The notes beneath the pieces are model-generated. The model searched no databases and was not told the origin of the DNA. It worked only from the letters and a program-made list of their open reading frames with translations. A stretch of 64,000 nucleotides of DNA, from positions 1,087,657 to 1,151,656 of the forward strand of contig NZ_OZ007039.1 of assembly GCF_963931675.1 (NCBI RefSeq), written 5' to 3'. Both the position numbers and the translations under genes were made by a program. Of this stretch, positions 1 through 8,802 are shown piece by piece (positions within the stretch are counted from its first letter, which is position 1; every line of letters begins with the position of its first letter). The stretch comes from an uncultured Alistipes sp. (lineage in GTDB: Bacteria; Bacteroidota; Bacteroidia; Bacteroidales; Rikenellaceae).

Positions 1-856
1 AGCAGACGCCCGGCTGCACCCCGCACCACTGAGCCAGCGTAGCATCGAACATCTGCACGAAAGTGCGGCCCACATCGCTCACGACCCACTCGTCGAAAAT
101 GTCGCACAGAAAGCGGCCGTAACCCGCGGCCGTGACCGACCACTCGGCCAGCCGCGCCCCCTCGCGCTCCGGGGAGACGATCAGCGGGCGGTGGAAACCC
201 GCCACGTCGACGACATGTTCGACGGCAGGCAGGAACTGCATGTATTTGCTGTGCACCGTGTCGCGGAAGAAGCGGTAGATCTCCGCGCCGCGTCCTTCGC
301 AGAGGCGGTTCACGACGCTCAGCGTGTTGTACTCCACGCCGCCGTGCCGGAACATCGAGATCGTCTGCATCACCCGTTCGAAGGTCGGCCGACCGCCCTT
401 CGTCACGCGGAACGAATCGTGGATGTCCTGCGGGCCGTCGAGCGAAATCCCCACCAGGAAATTATTTCCTGCGAAAAGATCGCACCACGCCTCATCGACA
501 AGCGTGCCGTTGGTCTGCAGCGTGTTCTCGATCCGTTTGCCGTCGGCATATTTCTGCTGCAACTCCATCGCCTTGCGGTAAAACTCGATTCCCAGCAGCA
601 GCGGCTCGCCGCCATGCCAGCAGAACTGAACCGTATCCACCTGGTTGGCCTCGATGTATTGCCGGATGTAGAGTTCCAGCAGCTCGTCGCTCATCACCGC
701 CTGCCGGCCGCCGTACTGGACGGCCTTGTCCAGGTAGTAGCAGTAATGGCAGTCGAGGTTGCAGGTCGAGCCCGCGGGTTTGAGCATCGTCGAAAAGGCC
801 ACCGGACCTACCTGCTTCTCGGCGTCCCGGAAGGTGAAAATGTCCTTGTTTTTCAT
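1..856 (-). CDS. Anaerobic sulfatase-maturating enzyme (radical SAM), 3' end cut by window edge
   Basis: Reading the minus strand from the ATG at 856-854 gives 285 codons without a stop up to the window edge, so the C-terminus is missing. The radical SAM cluster motif CxxxCxxC is at residues 32-39 (CNLDCHYC) and is followed by YYLDK and by CWHGGEPLL, the pattern of the anSME family that converts an active-site Cys or Ser of sulfatases to formylglycine. The full family length is about 400 residues with extra Cys-rich SPASM clusters in the missing part. A perfect -7 box (TATCTTTG) lies 30 bases upstream. No sulfatase is visible in this window, so its substrate must be encoded elsewhere. The family call is firm; the exact substrate is inferred. 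Confidence 0.9.
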   Translation of the reverse strand, partial: MKNKDIFTFRDAEKQVGPVAFSTMLKPAGSTCNLDCHYCYYLDKAVQYGGRQAVMSDELLELYIRQYIEANQVDTVQFCWHGGEPLLLGIEFYRKAMELQQKYADGKRIENTLQTNGTLVDEAWCDLFAGNNFLVGISLDGPQDIHDSFRVTKGGRPTFERVMQTISMFRHGGVEYNTLSVVNRLCEGRGAEIYRFFRDTVHSKYMQFLPAVEHVVDVAGFHRPLIVSPEREGARLAEWSVTAAGYGRFLCDIFDEWVVSDVGRTFVQMFDATLAQWCGVQPGVC

Positions 857-886
857 CGGAAAATCGCTTTTGGCTGGTTGCAAAGA

Positions 887-894
887 CAAAGATA
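887..894 (-). promoter_or_regulatory. -7 promoter box of the anSME gene
   Basis: Minus-strand TATCTTTG matches the Bacteroidetes -7 consensus TAnnTTTG exactly and sits about 30 bases before the ATG at 856. The -33 element is not clear. Confidence 0.5.
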
Positions 895-1054
895 GGAAAA
901 GTCGGGCACAAAAAACCACCTCCGCACAGGGTTTTGTCAAGACGCACCGCCTGTTTTACAGGAAAAGAACATTTGTTCGCCAAAATAAAACAGAGAAAAC
1001 CCTCTGACCCCATAAAAAGCACTATCTTTATCACCCGAAACCACTCTCCATACG

Positions 1055-3880
1055 ATGAACCTGCGAAAAACGGCTATTTTAGGCGTCTGGGGGCTGCTCT
1101 TCGTCTCGGGAATCAAAGCCCAGACGGGCGGTGTGCGCTTCCGCGTGGCCGACCGCGCCACACGCGAGGCCGTCATCGGGGCCGTCGCCGAACTGCGCAG
1201 CCGCACCGATTCGCTTGCCGCACCGCTCTACACCGCCTCGGGAACAAACGGAAAGGGGGAGTTTCAACGGGTCCCGGCGGGCAGCTACCGGCTGACCCTC
1301 ACATCATTGGGATACGACTCGCTGCGCCGCGACCTGAAGGTCGGAGAGAATCTCGTCACGCTCGATTCGCTGTGGCTGACGCCCCGCGCCGAGGCCATCG
1401 ACGACGTGGTGATCGAAACTCCCGCACTGCGCTCCTCGGTCCACGGAGACACGCTCTCCTACCACGCCGCAGCCTACAAGGTCGCATTCGGGACCGATGC
1501 CGGGACGCTCCTCTCGAAGATGCCCGGACTGGAGGTCGACGACAGCGGAATCGCCGCCCAGGGGCGATCCATCCAGCGGGTCTATGTCGACGGACGCGAA
1601 TTCTTCGGAAACGACGTCATGTCGGCCGTGCGCAACATCCCCGCCGACATGATCGAGAGCATCGAAATCTACAACTCCCAGGGCGACCAGGCGGAATTCA
1701 CGGGGGTGGATACCGGCGAAGGATTCACCGCCCTGAACATCGTCACACGACCCGACAAGCGCCGCGGAACCTTCGGACGCATCTACGGCGCCTACGGAGT
1801 CCCCGACAAATACATCGGCGGCGGAAATGCCAACATCTTCGACAACGACCGCCGTGTTACCATTATCGGCCTGGCGAACAATGTCAGCCGCCAGAACTTC
1901 TCCTTCGAGGATATTCTCGGAACCACCGAAGAGAAGAACGGCGCCGCCGCAAACAAGAACTTCATGGTCAAACCCCTGGCCGGAATCTCCACGGTCCAGG
2001 CCGTGGGGGTCAACTACAGCGACGACTGGGGCGCAAAGGCAAAAATCACGGCCAGCTACTTCTTCAACCGCACCGACAACCACAACCTCAGCCAGACCGA
2101 AAAGCAGAGTTTCACCTCGACCGACAAACTGGTCCTCTACGACGATGAAAACACGTCGCAGGCCCTGAACCTCAACCACCGGTTCAATTCGCGCATCGAC
2201 TACAAGATGAACCCGTCCCATTCGCTGATGATGCGCACGTCGTTCAGTTTCCAGGACAACGACAACCAGAGCGAACTCCTCAGCCGGACGGACAACCGGT
2301 TCTCCGAAGAGGACATCCGCTTCGTCTACCGCCGTCACAACTTCAACGACAACGACAGCCGGGGATTCAACCTCTCGAACCAGCTGACCTACCGCTACCG
2401 CCTGCCGGGCAGGATGTCGCAGAATCTCTCCTTCGGGGCCGGAGGCAGCTACCGCGGCTACGAACAGTTGAACCGGCCCCGGCAGTACACCTTCCGGGAC
2501 CCGGACGACACGGCGTGCGATACGACCCGCTACTCCTCGCGCAACATCACACGCACGGACCGCGACCAGCCCAGTTACCAGGTCTACGGATCGGTCAACT
2601 ACTCGCGGCTGGTGGCCAAACACGTGCGCGTGAATCTCGAATACCGCTGCACGTATGCCGCCAACAGCGTCGATCGCAACACCTACGTGCTGACCGCCGG
2701 GAACACCTTCCCCGCGGAGCGCAATCCCAAACAGTCGTCCGAATACGACTATTCGTACCTGACCCACCGCGTGGGGGCGACCGGCCAGTACCGGTTCCGG
2801 AGTACCAAGGTCGCCGCAACGCTCTACTACCAGCACGCCGGATTCTCGGGAGACTATGCCTTCCCCTATCCGGCCCGGACCGAAGCGGCATTCGACAACC
2901 TGACCTACAACACCGTGGCGGAAATTGCCGTCAATCGGAACAATACGCTGAAGTTCAATGCTTCGGGGCGCACGTCGAATCCCCGGGCCACCGATCTGCA
3001 GAACATCGTCAACACGACGAACCGACAGAACGTCGTCGCCGGAAACCCGGACCTCGTACCCGTCTACACCCACCGTTTTTCGGGGCAGTATATCCGCACC
3101 AACCCCGAACGGGGCCGGACCTTCACCCTCTCGGCGGAGTTCGCCGCCAGCCCCAACACCGTTGCCGATTCATTGGTGATCGACACGCCGGATTTCGTCA
3201 TCGACGACGAGGGGACCCTGCTGGGCGAAGGCAACCAGTTCGTGCGTCCGGTCAACCTCGCGGGCTACCGCAGCCTCCGGGCGCAGATCAACTACGGATT
3301 TCCGGTGCGCTGGCTGCGCTCGAACCTCAACCTGCGGGCCGGGATCTCAACGGGACGCCTGCCCAGCATCATCAACGGCGTGCAGAACCAACTCACAAAC
3401 AACGCCTACAACCTCGGCGCCGTACTCGGCAGCAACATCTCCGAGGCGGTCGATTTCCGACTCAGCTACACCGGAAGCTATCAGGAGAGCCGCAGCTCCT
3501 CGCAGGTGCGCTCGATCGACAACACCTATTTCAGCCAGCATGCCCGGGCCGAAACGACCTTCGTGATCCGCAACCGGTTCGTCATCCGCGCCAACGCCGA
3601 CTACAACAACTACCGCGGGATTACCGACCCGTTTCTCGAAGAGCGGCTGATCTGCAACGTCCTGCTGGGCGTAAAGCTCTTCCGCAACCGGCTCGGGGAG
3701 ATCAGCGTCGGGGTCAACGACCTGTTCGACCAGAACAGCTCCACGTTCCAGCGCTCCGTGACGGGCACGACGCTCCGCTACGTCACGAATCTCGCCGTGG
3801 GACGATACGTCGCCTTCCAATTCACCTACAACCTCCGGATCTACAAGCGGACCGGAATCCCGGAACGCTCCGCACCCTGA
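1055..3880 (+). CDS. TonB-dependent receptor-like outer-membrane beta-barrel protein
   Basis: 941 residues. Residues 1-22 form a signal peptide ending in KAQ. Residues about 27-100 form a carboxypeptidase-regulatory-like beta sandwich, about 110-230 a plug-like segment (MPGLEVDDSG, VYVDGREFFGND), and the rest is a barrel of alternating aromatic-rich strands ending in an aromatic-rich strand. This layout fits the outer-membrane beta-barrel family common in Bacteroidetes, which is related to SusC but usually has no SusD partner; none is adjacent here. Substrate is unknown. The ATG at 1055 is preceded by a near-consensus -7 box (TATCTTTA, about 1021-1030). The gene stands alone between the anSME gene and the efflux operon. 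Import of a nutrient or siderophore is an inference from the family only. Confidence 0.85.
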   Translation: MNLRKTAILGVWGLLFVSGIKAQTGGVRFRVADRATREAVIGAVAELRSRTDSLAAPLYTASGTNGKGEFQRVPAGSYRLTLTSLGYDSLRRDLKVGENLVTLDSLWLTPRAEAIDDVVIETPALRSSVHGDTLSYHAAAYKVAFGTDAGTLLSKMPGLEVDDSGIAAQGRSIQRVYVDGREFFGNDVMSAVRNIPADMIESIEIYNSQGDQAEFTGVDTGEGFTALNIVTRPDKRRGTFGRIYGAYGVPDKYIGGGNANIFDNDRRVTIIGLANNVSRQNFSFEDILGTTEEKNGAAANKNFMVKPLAGISTVQAVGVNYSDDWGAKAKITASYFFNRTDNHNLSQTEKQSFTSTDKLVLYDDENTSQALNLNHRFNSRIDYKMNPSHSLMMRTSFSFQDNDNQSELLSRTDNRFSEEDIRFVYRRHNFNDNDSRGFNLSNQLTYRYRLPGRMSQNLSFGAGGSYRGYEQLNRPRQYTFRDPDDTACDTTRYSSRNITRTDRDQPSYQVYGSVNYSRLVAKHVRVNLEYRCTYAANSVDRNTYVLTAGNTFPAERNPKQSSEYDYSYLTHRVGATGQYRFRSTKVAATLYYQHAGFSGDYAFPYPARTEAAFDNLTYNTVAEIAVNRNNTLKFNASGRTSNPRATDLQNIVNTTNRQNVVAGNPDLVPVYTHRFSGQYIRTNPERGRTFTLSAEFAASPNTVADSLVIDTPDFVIDDEGTLLGEGNQFVRPVNLAGYRSLRAQINYGFPVRWLRSNLNLRAGISTGRLPSIINGVQNQLTNNAYNLGAVLGSNISEAVDFRLSYTGSYQESRSSSQVRSIDNTYFSQHARAETTFVIRNRFVIRANADYNNYRGITDPFLEERLICNVLLGVKLFRNRLGEISVGVNDLFDQNSSTFQRSVTGTTLRYVTNLAVGRYVAFQFTYNLRIYKRTGIPERSAP

Positions 3881-4071
3881 CCGGAAACCGGCCCCGCATC
3901 GCCCACCTTGACCGACGATTTCACTGAGCAGCAGGTCGCGAAAACCATGAATACCGCGATCCGGGCACCTGTTGGCCGGATTAAATTCCCAGTATTCTTA
4001 ATCTCTTGAATCCGAGGTATCCGAGGTATCAAGCAACCTCTTAGCGAAAACCAATCCCTGCGCTCAAGAAA

Positions 4072-5175
4072 CTATGCTTGCTTTTTATAGGTTACGGCGG
4101 CGAGCGTGTTGAACAGAATGGCGAAAATACCCAATGCAAGATAGTTGCTCCATAATTCGGCGAGGGCCGCGCCTTTCAGATAGACCGACCGCAGGATCTC
4201 GACGAAGTAGCGGGGCGGCAGCACAACCGTGATTTTCCGTGCCCACGCAGGCATTGAATCAATCGGGGTCAGCAGACCGCTCATCAGCATGAAGATCATG
4301 ACGAAGAAGAACATCACAAACATCGTCTGCTGCATGGTCTCGGAAAAATTGGCAATGGTCAGGCTGAACCCCGATATGGTGAGAATGAACAGAATGGCTC
4401 CCAGATAAATGGAGCCGACCGACCCCTCCGGCGTAAGACCGTAGACGGCCCATGCCAAACACATGGCCACAGTCAGGACAAACAGACCGATCAACCAATA
4501 CGGCAGCAGCTTGGCAAGGGTGAAGGTAAGCCGGCTGACGGGAGTGACATTGATCTGCTCGATGGTTCCGCTCTCCTTTTCGCCCACGATACTAAGCGCC
4601 GGAAGGAATCCGCAGATGAGCATAAAAAGGATAATCATCAATGCGGGAATCATATAATGACGATAGTTCAACGTGGGGTTGAAGCGATTCTGCACCGTAA
4701 TCAGTTCCGAGGCTCCGACAGGGCTATTTTCGGCCTTCAACTCCGAAAGGGTACGCGAGATCGTCTGCACGAGATACTGCATCCCCATCGAACCTTTGGT
4801 CGCATTGACGGCATTGGCGGTGATGCTGATGCGCTCGGGCCGGGCGACAGCCATGTCGCGTTCGAAATCGGATGGAATCTCTATGATGGCATCTACCGTC
4901 CCCTCTTCCAGATGTTTCATGGCAAGCTGGAAATCGGAGGTCGCCACCGTAAACGAGAGATACTCCGAAGCCCCTACATGCGAAGCGATGCGGCGTGAAG
5001 TGGCGGAACGGTCAAGATCCACGATGGCGACATTGACGTTGCGGACATCCATCGTCATAATCAGCGGCATAATCAGCATCACGAGAACCGGGAACGCGAC
5101 AATCAGCCGCGGAAGGAATGAATTGCGGCGGATCTGCAGGAACTCTTTGCGTAATAAGACCTTGAATGTTCTCAT
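4072..5175 (-). CDS. ABC-2 type multidrug transporter permease (second of pair)
   Basis: 367 residues, last gene of the efflux operon. There is a membrane segment near residues 22-42, a long periplasmic domain of about 140 residues, then five or six membrane segments in the C-terminal half. The conserved GEKESGTIEQINVTPV segment after the second membrane helix is the signature of YhhJ/YbhR-like ABC-2 permeases. It starts 3 bases after the stop of the preceding permease gene. The two permeases would form the membrane channel for the two ATPases encoded upstream. Substrate is unknown; drugs, bile acids or other amphipathic toxins are plausible for the family. Confidence 0.92.
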   Translation of the reverse strand: MRTFKVLLRKEFLQIRRNSFLPRLIVAFPVLVMLIMPLIMTMDVRNVNVAIVDLDRSATSRRIASHVGASEYLSFTVATSDFQLAMKHLEEGTVDAIIEIPSDFERDMAVARPERISITANAVNATKGSMGMQYLVQTISRTLSELKAENSPVGASELITVQNRFNPTLNYRHYMIPALMIILFMLICGFLPALSIVGEKESGTIEQINVTPVSRLTFTLAKLLPYWLIGLFVLTVAMCLAWAVYGLTPEGSVGSIYLGAILFILTISGFSLTIANFSETMQQTMFVMFFFVMIFMLMSGLLTPIDSMPAWARKITVVLPPRYFVEILRSVYLKGAALAELWSNYLALGIFAILFNTLAAVTYKKQA

Positions 5176-5178
5176 GGA

Positions 5179-6273
5179 CTATTCCAGTTTGTCGTTGAAT
5201 TTTTTGAGCGAGACGCCGAGCAGCAGGAGGGTCATGCAGAACAGGATGGCACAATCCTGCCAGACCTCGACGACCGATGCCCCCTGGATCATCATCTTGC
5301 GTACGGCATCGATATACCAGCGTGCCGGGATGAGGAGCGAAACCGCCTGAAAGAATTTCGGCAGATTCTCGATTGGAAACAGCATTCCCGATAGCATCAA
5401 AATGGGGATCATCATCACCATGGCCGAGATGAGCAGCGCCGCAACCTGCGTGCGGGCAATGGTCGATACGAGCAGCCCGAGCGACAAAGAGAGAACCAGG
5501 TAAAGGAGCGACAACGAGAAAATGCCGGCCACACCGCCGCTCATAGGCACCCCCAACAGGTAGCGTGCGAGCAGGAGAATCAGGATCAATACGCTGCACG
5601 AGATGGCGAAATACGGAATCATCTTGGCGAAGATGATTTTGAACGGACGTACAGGCGAGACGAGCAACACCTCCATCGTGCCCGCCTCCTTTTCACGGAC
5701 GATCGACACGGAGGTCATCATGGCGCATACGAGGATGAATATCAGCCCCATGATTCCCGGGACGAAGTTGAATGCACTCTTCATTTGCGGATTGAACAGC
5801 ATGCGGGTTTCGAACAGCGACTGCTGCGTCTCCGCACCCAGCAACACGCCCTGCAGATAGGCCGTCGCAGCGCCTGCCGTATTGACGTTTGAGGCATCCA
5901 GAACCAACTGAATGGCCGGGGTCGACGGCAGGCCCGATGCCGCCAACTGCATACGACGGTCAAAGTCCGCCGCGAATACCACGACGGCATCGGCCTTGCC
6001 CGAGCGAAGCAGCCCATCGATGGATCTGTTGTCCGTACAGCCGCAGAAGGTGAAATAATCGTTCCGAGCCAGCCGTTCGACGGCATCCCGCACGCCATCC
6101 GTCCGGTCGGGGGCAACCGCCGCAACCTTGATATTGTTTACCTCCGTCGATATGGCGAAGCCGAACAGCACCATGAGCACGACGGGGATCAACACCACGA
6201 TGAGCATCGTCCGCCTGTCGCGCAGGATGTGCAACGACTCCTTTTTTACGAATGAAAGAAAATTATTTTTCAT
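5179..6273 (-). CDS. ABC-2 type multidrug transporter permease (first of pair)
   Basis: 364 residues with the same architecture as the next gene: a cytoplasmic N-terminus (KKESLHILRDRRTMLIVV), one membrane segment, a periplasmic domain to about residue 175, then several helices. The family signature REKEAGTMEVLLVSPV follows the second helix. It resembles YbhS of the ybhGFSR type export system. It lies 6 bases after the ATPase gene. The paired permeases differ in sequence, which points to a heterodimeric channel. Confidence 0.92.
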   Translation of the reverse strand: MKNNFLSFVKKESLHILRDRRTMLIVVLIPVVLMVLFGFAISTEVNNIKVAAVAPDRTDGVRDAVERLARNDYFTFCGCTDNRSIDGLLRSGKADAVVVFAADFDRRMQLAASGLPSTPAIQLVLDASNVNTAGAATAYLQGVLLGAETQQSLFETRMLFNPQMKSAFNFVPGIMGLIFILVCAMMTSVSIVREKEAGTMEVLLVSPVRPFKIIFAKMIPYFAISCSVLILILLLARYLLGVPMSGGVAGIFSLSLLYLVLSLSLGLLVSTIARTQVAALLISAMVMMIPILMLSGMLFPIENLPKFFQAVSLLIPARWYIDAVRKMMIQGASVVEVWQDCAILFCMTLLLLGVSLKKFNDKLE

Positions 6274-6279
6274 AACAGG

Positions 6280-7032
6280 TTACTCTCCACGTTGGGCGCC
6301 CCGGGCCAGGATGCGGAAAACCTCATCCATCGAACCGGCGGCAAACTGTTGTTTCAGACGGGCGGGCGTATCCAGCGCACGCACCTCGCCGTCGACCATG
6401 ATCGACACGCGCGAGCAGTACTCCGCCTCATCCATATAGTGGGTCGTAACGAATATCGTCGTACCCGCGTCTGCAGCCTCGTAGATCATCTCCCAGAACT
6501 GGCGGCGCGTCACGGGATCGACGCCACCGGTAGGTTCGTCCAGAAAAACCACCTCGGGGCGATGGATGGTGGCGATGGCGAACGACAGCTTCTGCTTCCA
6601 GCCCAGCGGCAAGGCCCCCACGAGGGTGTCGCGCTCCGAGGCGAAATCAAGTTTAGCAAGCAGTTCTGCGGCGCGTTCAGCCGTCTCCTTTTTCGACAGC
6701 CCGTAGATCCCGGCAAAAAGATCCATGTTTTCCCAAACACTCAGGTCGTTGTACAGCGAAAAGCGCTGGCTCATATACCCGATATGGCGTTTGATCCGCT
6801 CGCCTTCGCATCTCACGTCGCAACCGGCGACCGACCCGTCGCCCGACGTGGGGAAACTCAATCCGCAAAGCATCCGCATGGCGGTGGTCTTTCCCGCACC
6901 GTTTGCTCCGAGGAAGCCGAAGATCTCCCCCCGATACACATCGAACGAGATATGGTCGACGGCTACAAAGCCGCCGAAACACTTCGTCAGATTACGCACC
7001 GATATGACTATGTCGTTCATCGTTTCATCCAT
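6280..7032 (-). CDS. ABC transporter ATP-binding protein (YbhF-like, second half)
   Basis: 250 residues. Walker A is GANGAGKTT near residue 43, Walker B is VVFLDEPTGGVD and the H-loop is TTHYMDEAE. The signature motif reads LPLGWKQKL instead of LSGGQ, so this subunit carries a degenerate signature while its partner at 7017-7916 has LSGGM. The start overlaps the end of the upstream ATPase gene by 16 bases; a second in-frame ATG five codons in (MNDIVIS) is equally possible. In E. coli the two ATPase domains are fused in one protein (YbhF); here they are separate, overlapping genes. It energizes the two downstream permeases. Confidence 0.93.
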   Translation of the reverse strand: MDETMNDIVISVRNLTKCFGGFVAVDHISFDVYRGEIFGFLGANGAGKTTAMRMLCGLSFPTSGDGSVAGCDVRCEGERIKRHIGYMSQRFSLYNDLSVWENMDLFAGIYGLSKKETAERAAELLAKLDFASERDTLVGALPLGWKQKLSFAIATIHRPEVVFLDEPTGGVDPVTRRQFWEMIYEAADAGTTIFVTTHYMDEAEYCSRVSIMVDGEVRALDTPARLKQQFAAGSMDEVFRILARGAQRGE

Positions 7033-7916
7033 TTTATGAATATGTCCTCGATGGTCGGTGCGACCGGTTCGATGGAGAGGCCGTCCAGTTCACTCAGCTG
7101 CCCCAGGAACCGCCCGGTGTCGAAACCCCGCTCTGTCACCAGATGATGCACCTCTCCGAAGGGGTAGCACTCCACAACGCCTTCGATCCTCCGGGCCGCC
7201 GAGAGCAGTGCGTACATGTTCGAGGCCCGTACCGCATAGAGCGGCGCATCGAACCGGCGGACGATGCCGTTTGGCGTGTCGATCCCCAGAATACGTCCTT
7301 CGTTGCAGAGCGCAATGCGGTCGCAGCGCGATGCCTCATCCATGTATGGGGTCGAGACGAGGATGGTAATGCCCTTTTGCTGCAGAGAGGCGAGCATATC
7401 CCAGAACTCGCCGCGCGACACGGCATCGACACCCGTTGTAGGCTCGTCGAGAAAAAGCACGCTCGGGCGGTGGATCAATGCGCACGAAAGCGCAAGTTTC
7501 TGCTTCATTCCGCCCGAAAGTTTCCCGGCGCGGCGCGTGCGGAACGGTTCGATCTGCTTGTAAATCGGAGCGACGAGGTCGTATGACTCCCGGGCCTTAA
7601 CACCGAACAGGGCGGCGAAAAATTCGAGATTCTCCTCGACCGTCAGGTCCGGATAAAGCGAAAACCGGCCGGGCATGTAGCCCACGCGCGAGCGGATCGA
7701 AAGATAGTCGTTCACGATGTCGAACCCATCGACCACGGCCGTACCGCTGTCGGGGGTGAGCAGCGTGGTGAGCAGGCGGAACAGCGTCGTTTTGCCCGCA
7801 CCGTCGGGGCCGATCAGCCCGAACAGCTCGCCTTTCCCGACGGAAAACGACACCGCATCGAGTGCCTGTACCCGCCCGAAACGCTTTGAGAGGCTCCGTA
7901 TGTCTATGGCTTTCAT
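7017..7916 (-). CDS. ABC transporter ATP-binding protein (YbhF-like, first half)
   Basis: 299 residues. Walker A is GPDGAGKTT near residue 38, the signature is LSGGMKQKLAL, Walker B is VLFLDEPTTGVD. After the nucleotide-binding domain there is a C-terminal extension of about 80 residues (residues 220-299), as in DrrA/YbhF-type exporters. Its end overlaps the next ATPase gene by 16 bases and its start overlaps the adaptor gene by 4 bases, which implies translational coupling. It is the conserved member of an asymmetric ATPase pair. Confidence 0.93.
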   Translation of the reverse strand: MKAIDIRSLSKRFGRVQALDAVSFSVGKGELFGLIGPDGAGKTTLFRLLTTLLTPDSGTAVVDGFDIVNDYLSIRSRVGYMPGRFSLYPDLTVEENLEFFAALFGVKARESYDLVAPIYKQIEPFRTRRAGKLSGGMKQKLALSCALIHRPSVLFLDEPTTGVDAVSRGEFWDMLASLQQKGITILVSTPYMDEASRCDRIALCNEGRILGIDTPNGIVRRFDAPLYAVRASNMYALLSAARRIEGVVECYPFGEVHHLVTERGFDTGRFLGQLSELDGLSIEPVAPTIEDIFIKWMKR

Positions 7917-8797
7917 AACAGGACGTCTCCCGCAAGACCGATTTTCAGCCGCCCGTCGTTTTTAACCGCAATTTTCACGGCATAGACCAGATTGGCCCGG
8001 GAATCTTTCGTCTGGATGGTTTTCGGGGTAAATTCGCTTTCGGATGAAATCCACATGATACGCCCCTCGTAGTCGTAACGCTCGTCACCGCCGAAGTCTG
8101 CCACCACGCGCACCCGGTCTCCGAGGCCGAACCGCCCGAGCTGGTCGGAGGTGAAGTAGGCGCGCAGATAGATATGGTCCAGATCGGCGATTTTCATCAG
8201 AGGCTTGCCCACGGATGCGAGCTCGCCCGTTTCGGCATATTTCACCAGCACCGTGCCGGCAACGGGCGACTGGATGCGGCACTTGGCGATGCGGTCGTCG
8301 AGTGCGGCGATCTGCGCCTCCAGGGCCGCCGCATTGTCGTTGATGGAGGCCGTATTTTTGCCGAGGGTCGAAAGCGTCGCCGTGAGCTGGCTCTCCAATA
8401 CACGGATCTGCGCTTCGATGTCATCGAGCTGTTTCTGCGTCGCAGCCCCGTCGCGCAGCAGGTTCTTGACCCGGTTGCATTCGGTCTGCTGCGTGGCGAT
8501 CTGTTCGCGCAGCGACGCTGCCTGCGCCTCGATGTCGGGACGGCTGCCTGTGAGGGCCGAGAGCTGTGCCGAAAGTTGCTTGCGCTGTAGATGGAGCTGT
8601 ATGCTGTCAATCTCGCCGACCACCGCACCGGCTGTTACGGGCATACCTTCCTCGACATTGAAATAGAGGATGCGCCCCGTCGCTTCGGAGGAAACGACCA
8701 CTTCGGTAGCCTCGAAGGTGCCTTGTGCATCGTATGGGGTCCTGGAGCCGCACGATACGGCAAGCATCGCCAGGACGATAGATGAAATCCGTTTCAT
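7913..8797 (-). CDS. HlyD/YbhG-family periplasmic adaptor lipoprotein
   Basis: 294 residues. The N-terminus MKRISSIVLAMLAVSCGS carries a lipobox-like end (AVSC), so it is probably a lipoprotein. A biotinyl-lipoyl-like beta domain (about 30-65) is split by a long coiled-coil hairpin rich in Gln, Ala and Leu (about 70-185) and is completed by SPVAGTVLVKYAETGELASVGKPL near residue 190, then a beta-barrel domain. This is the membrane-fusion protein that links the inner-membrane ABC exporter with TolC. The ATGA overlap with the downstream ATPase gene supports one transcript. Confidence 0.92.
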   Translation of the reverse strand: MKRISSIVLAMLAVSCGSRTPYDAQGTFEATEVVVSSEATGRILYFNVEEGMPVTAGAVVGEIDSIQLHLQRKQLSAQLSALTGSRPDIEAQAASLREQIATQQTECNRVKNLLRDGAATQKQLDDIEAQIRVLESQLTATLSTLGKNTASINDNAAALEAQIAALDDRIAKCRIQSPVAGTVLVKYAETGELASVGKPLMKIADLDHIYLRAYFTSDQLGRFGLGDRVRVVADFGGDERYDYEGRIMWISSESEFTPKTIQTKDSRANLVYAVKIAVKNDGRLKIGLAGDVLL

Positions 8798-8802
8798 GGC
8801 AT

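Noticed and set aside
1304..3073. Long open frame on the minus strand (589 codons) opposite the outer-membrane barrel gene
   Set aside because: It mirrors the GC-rich codon pattern of the real gene, is Val/Gly/Asp/Arg-rich without domains and has no promoter.
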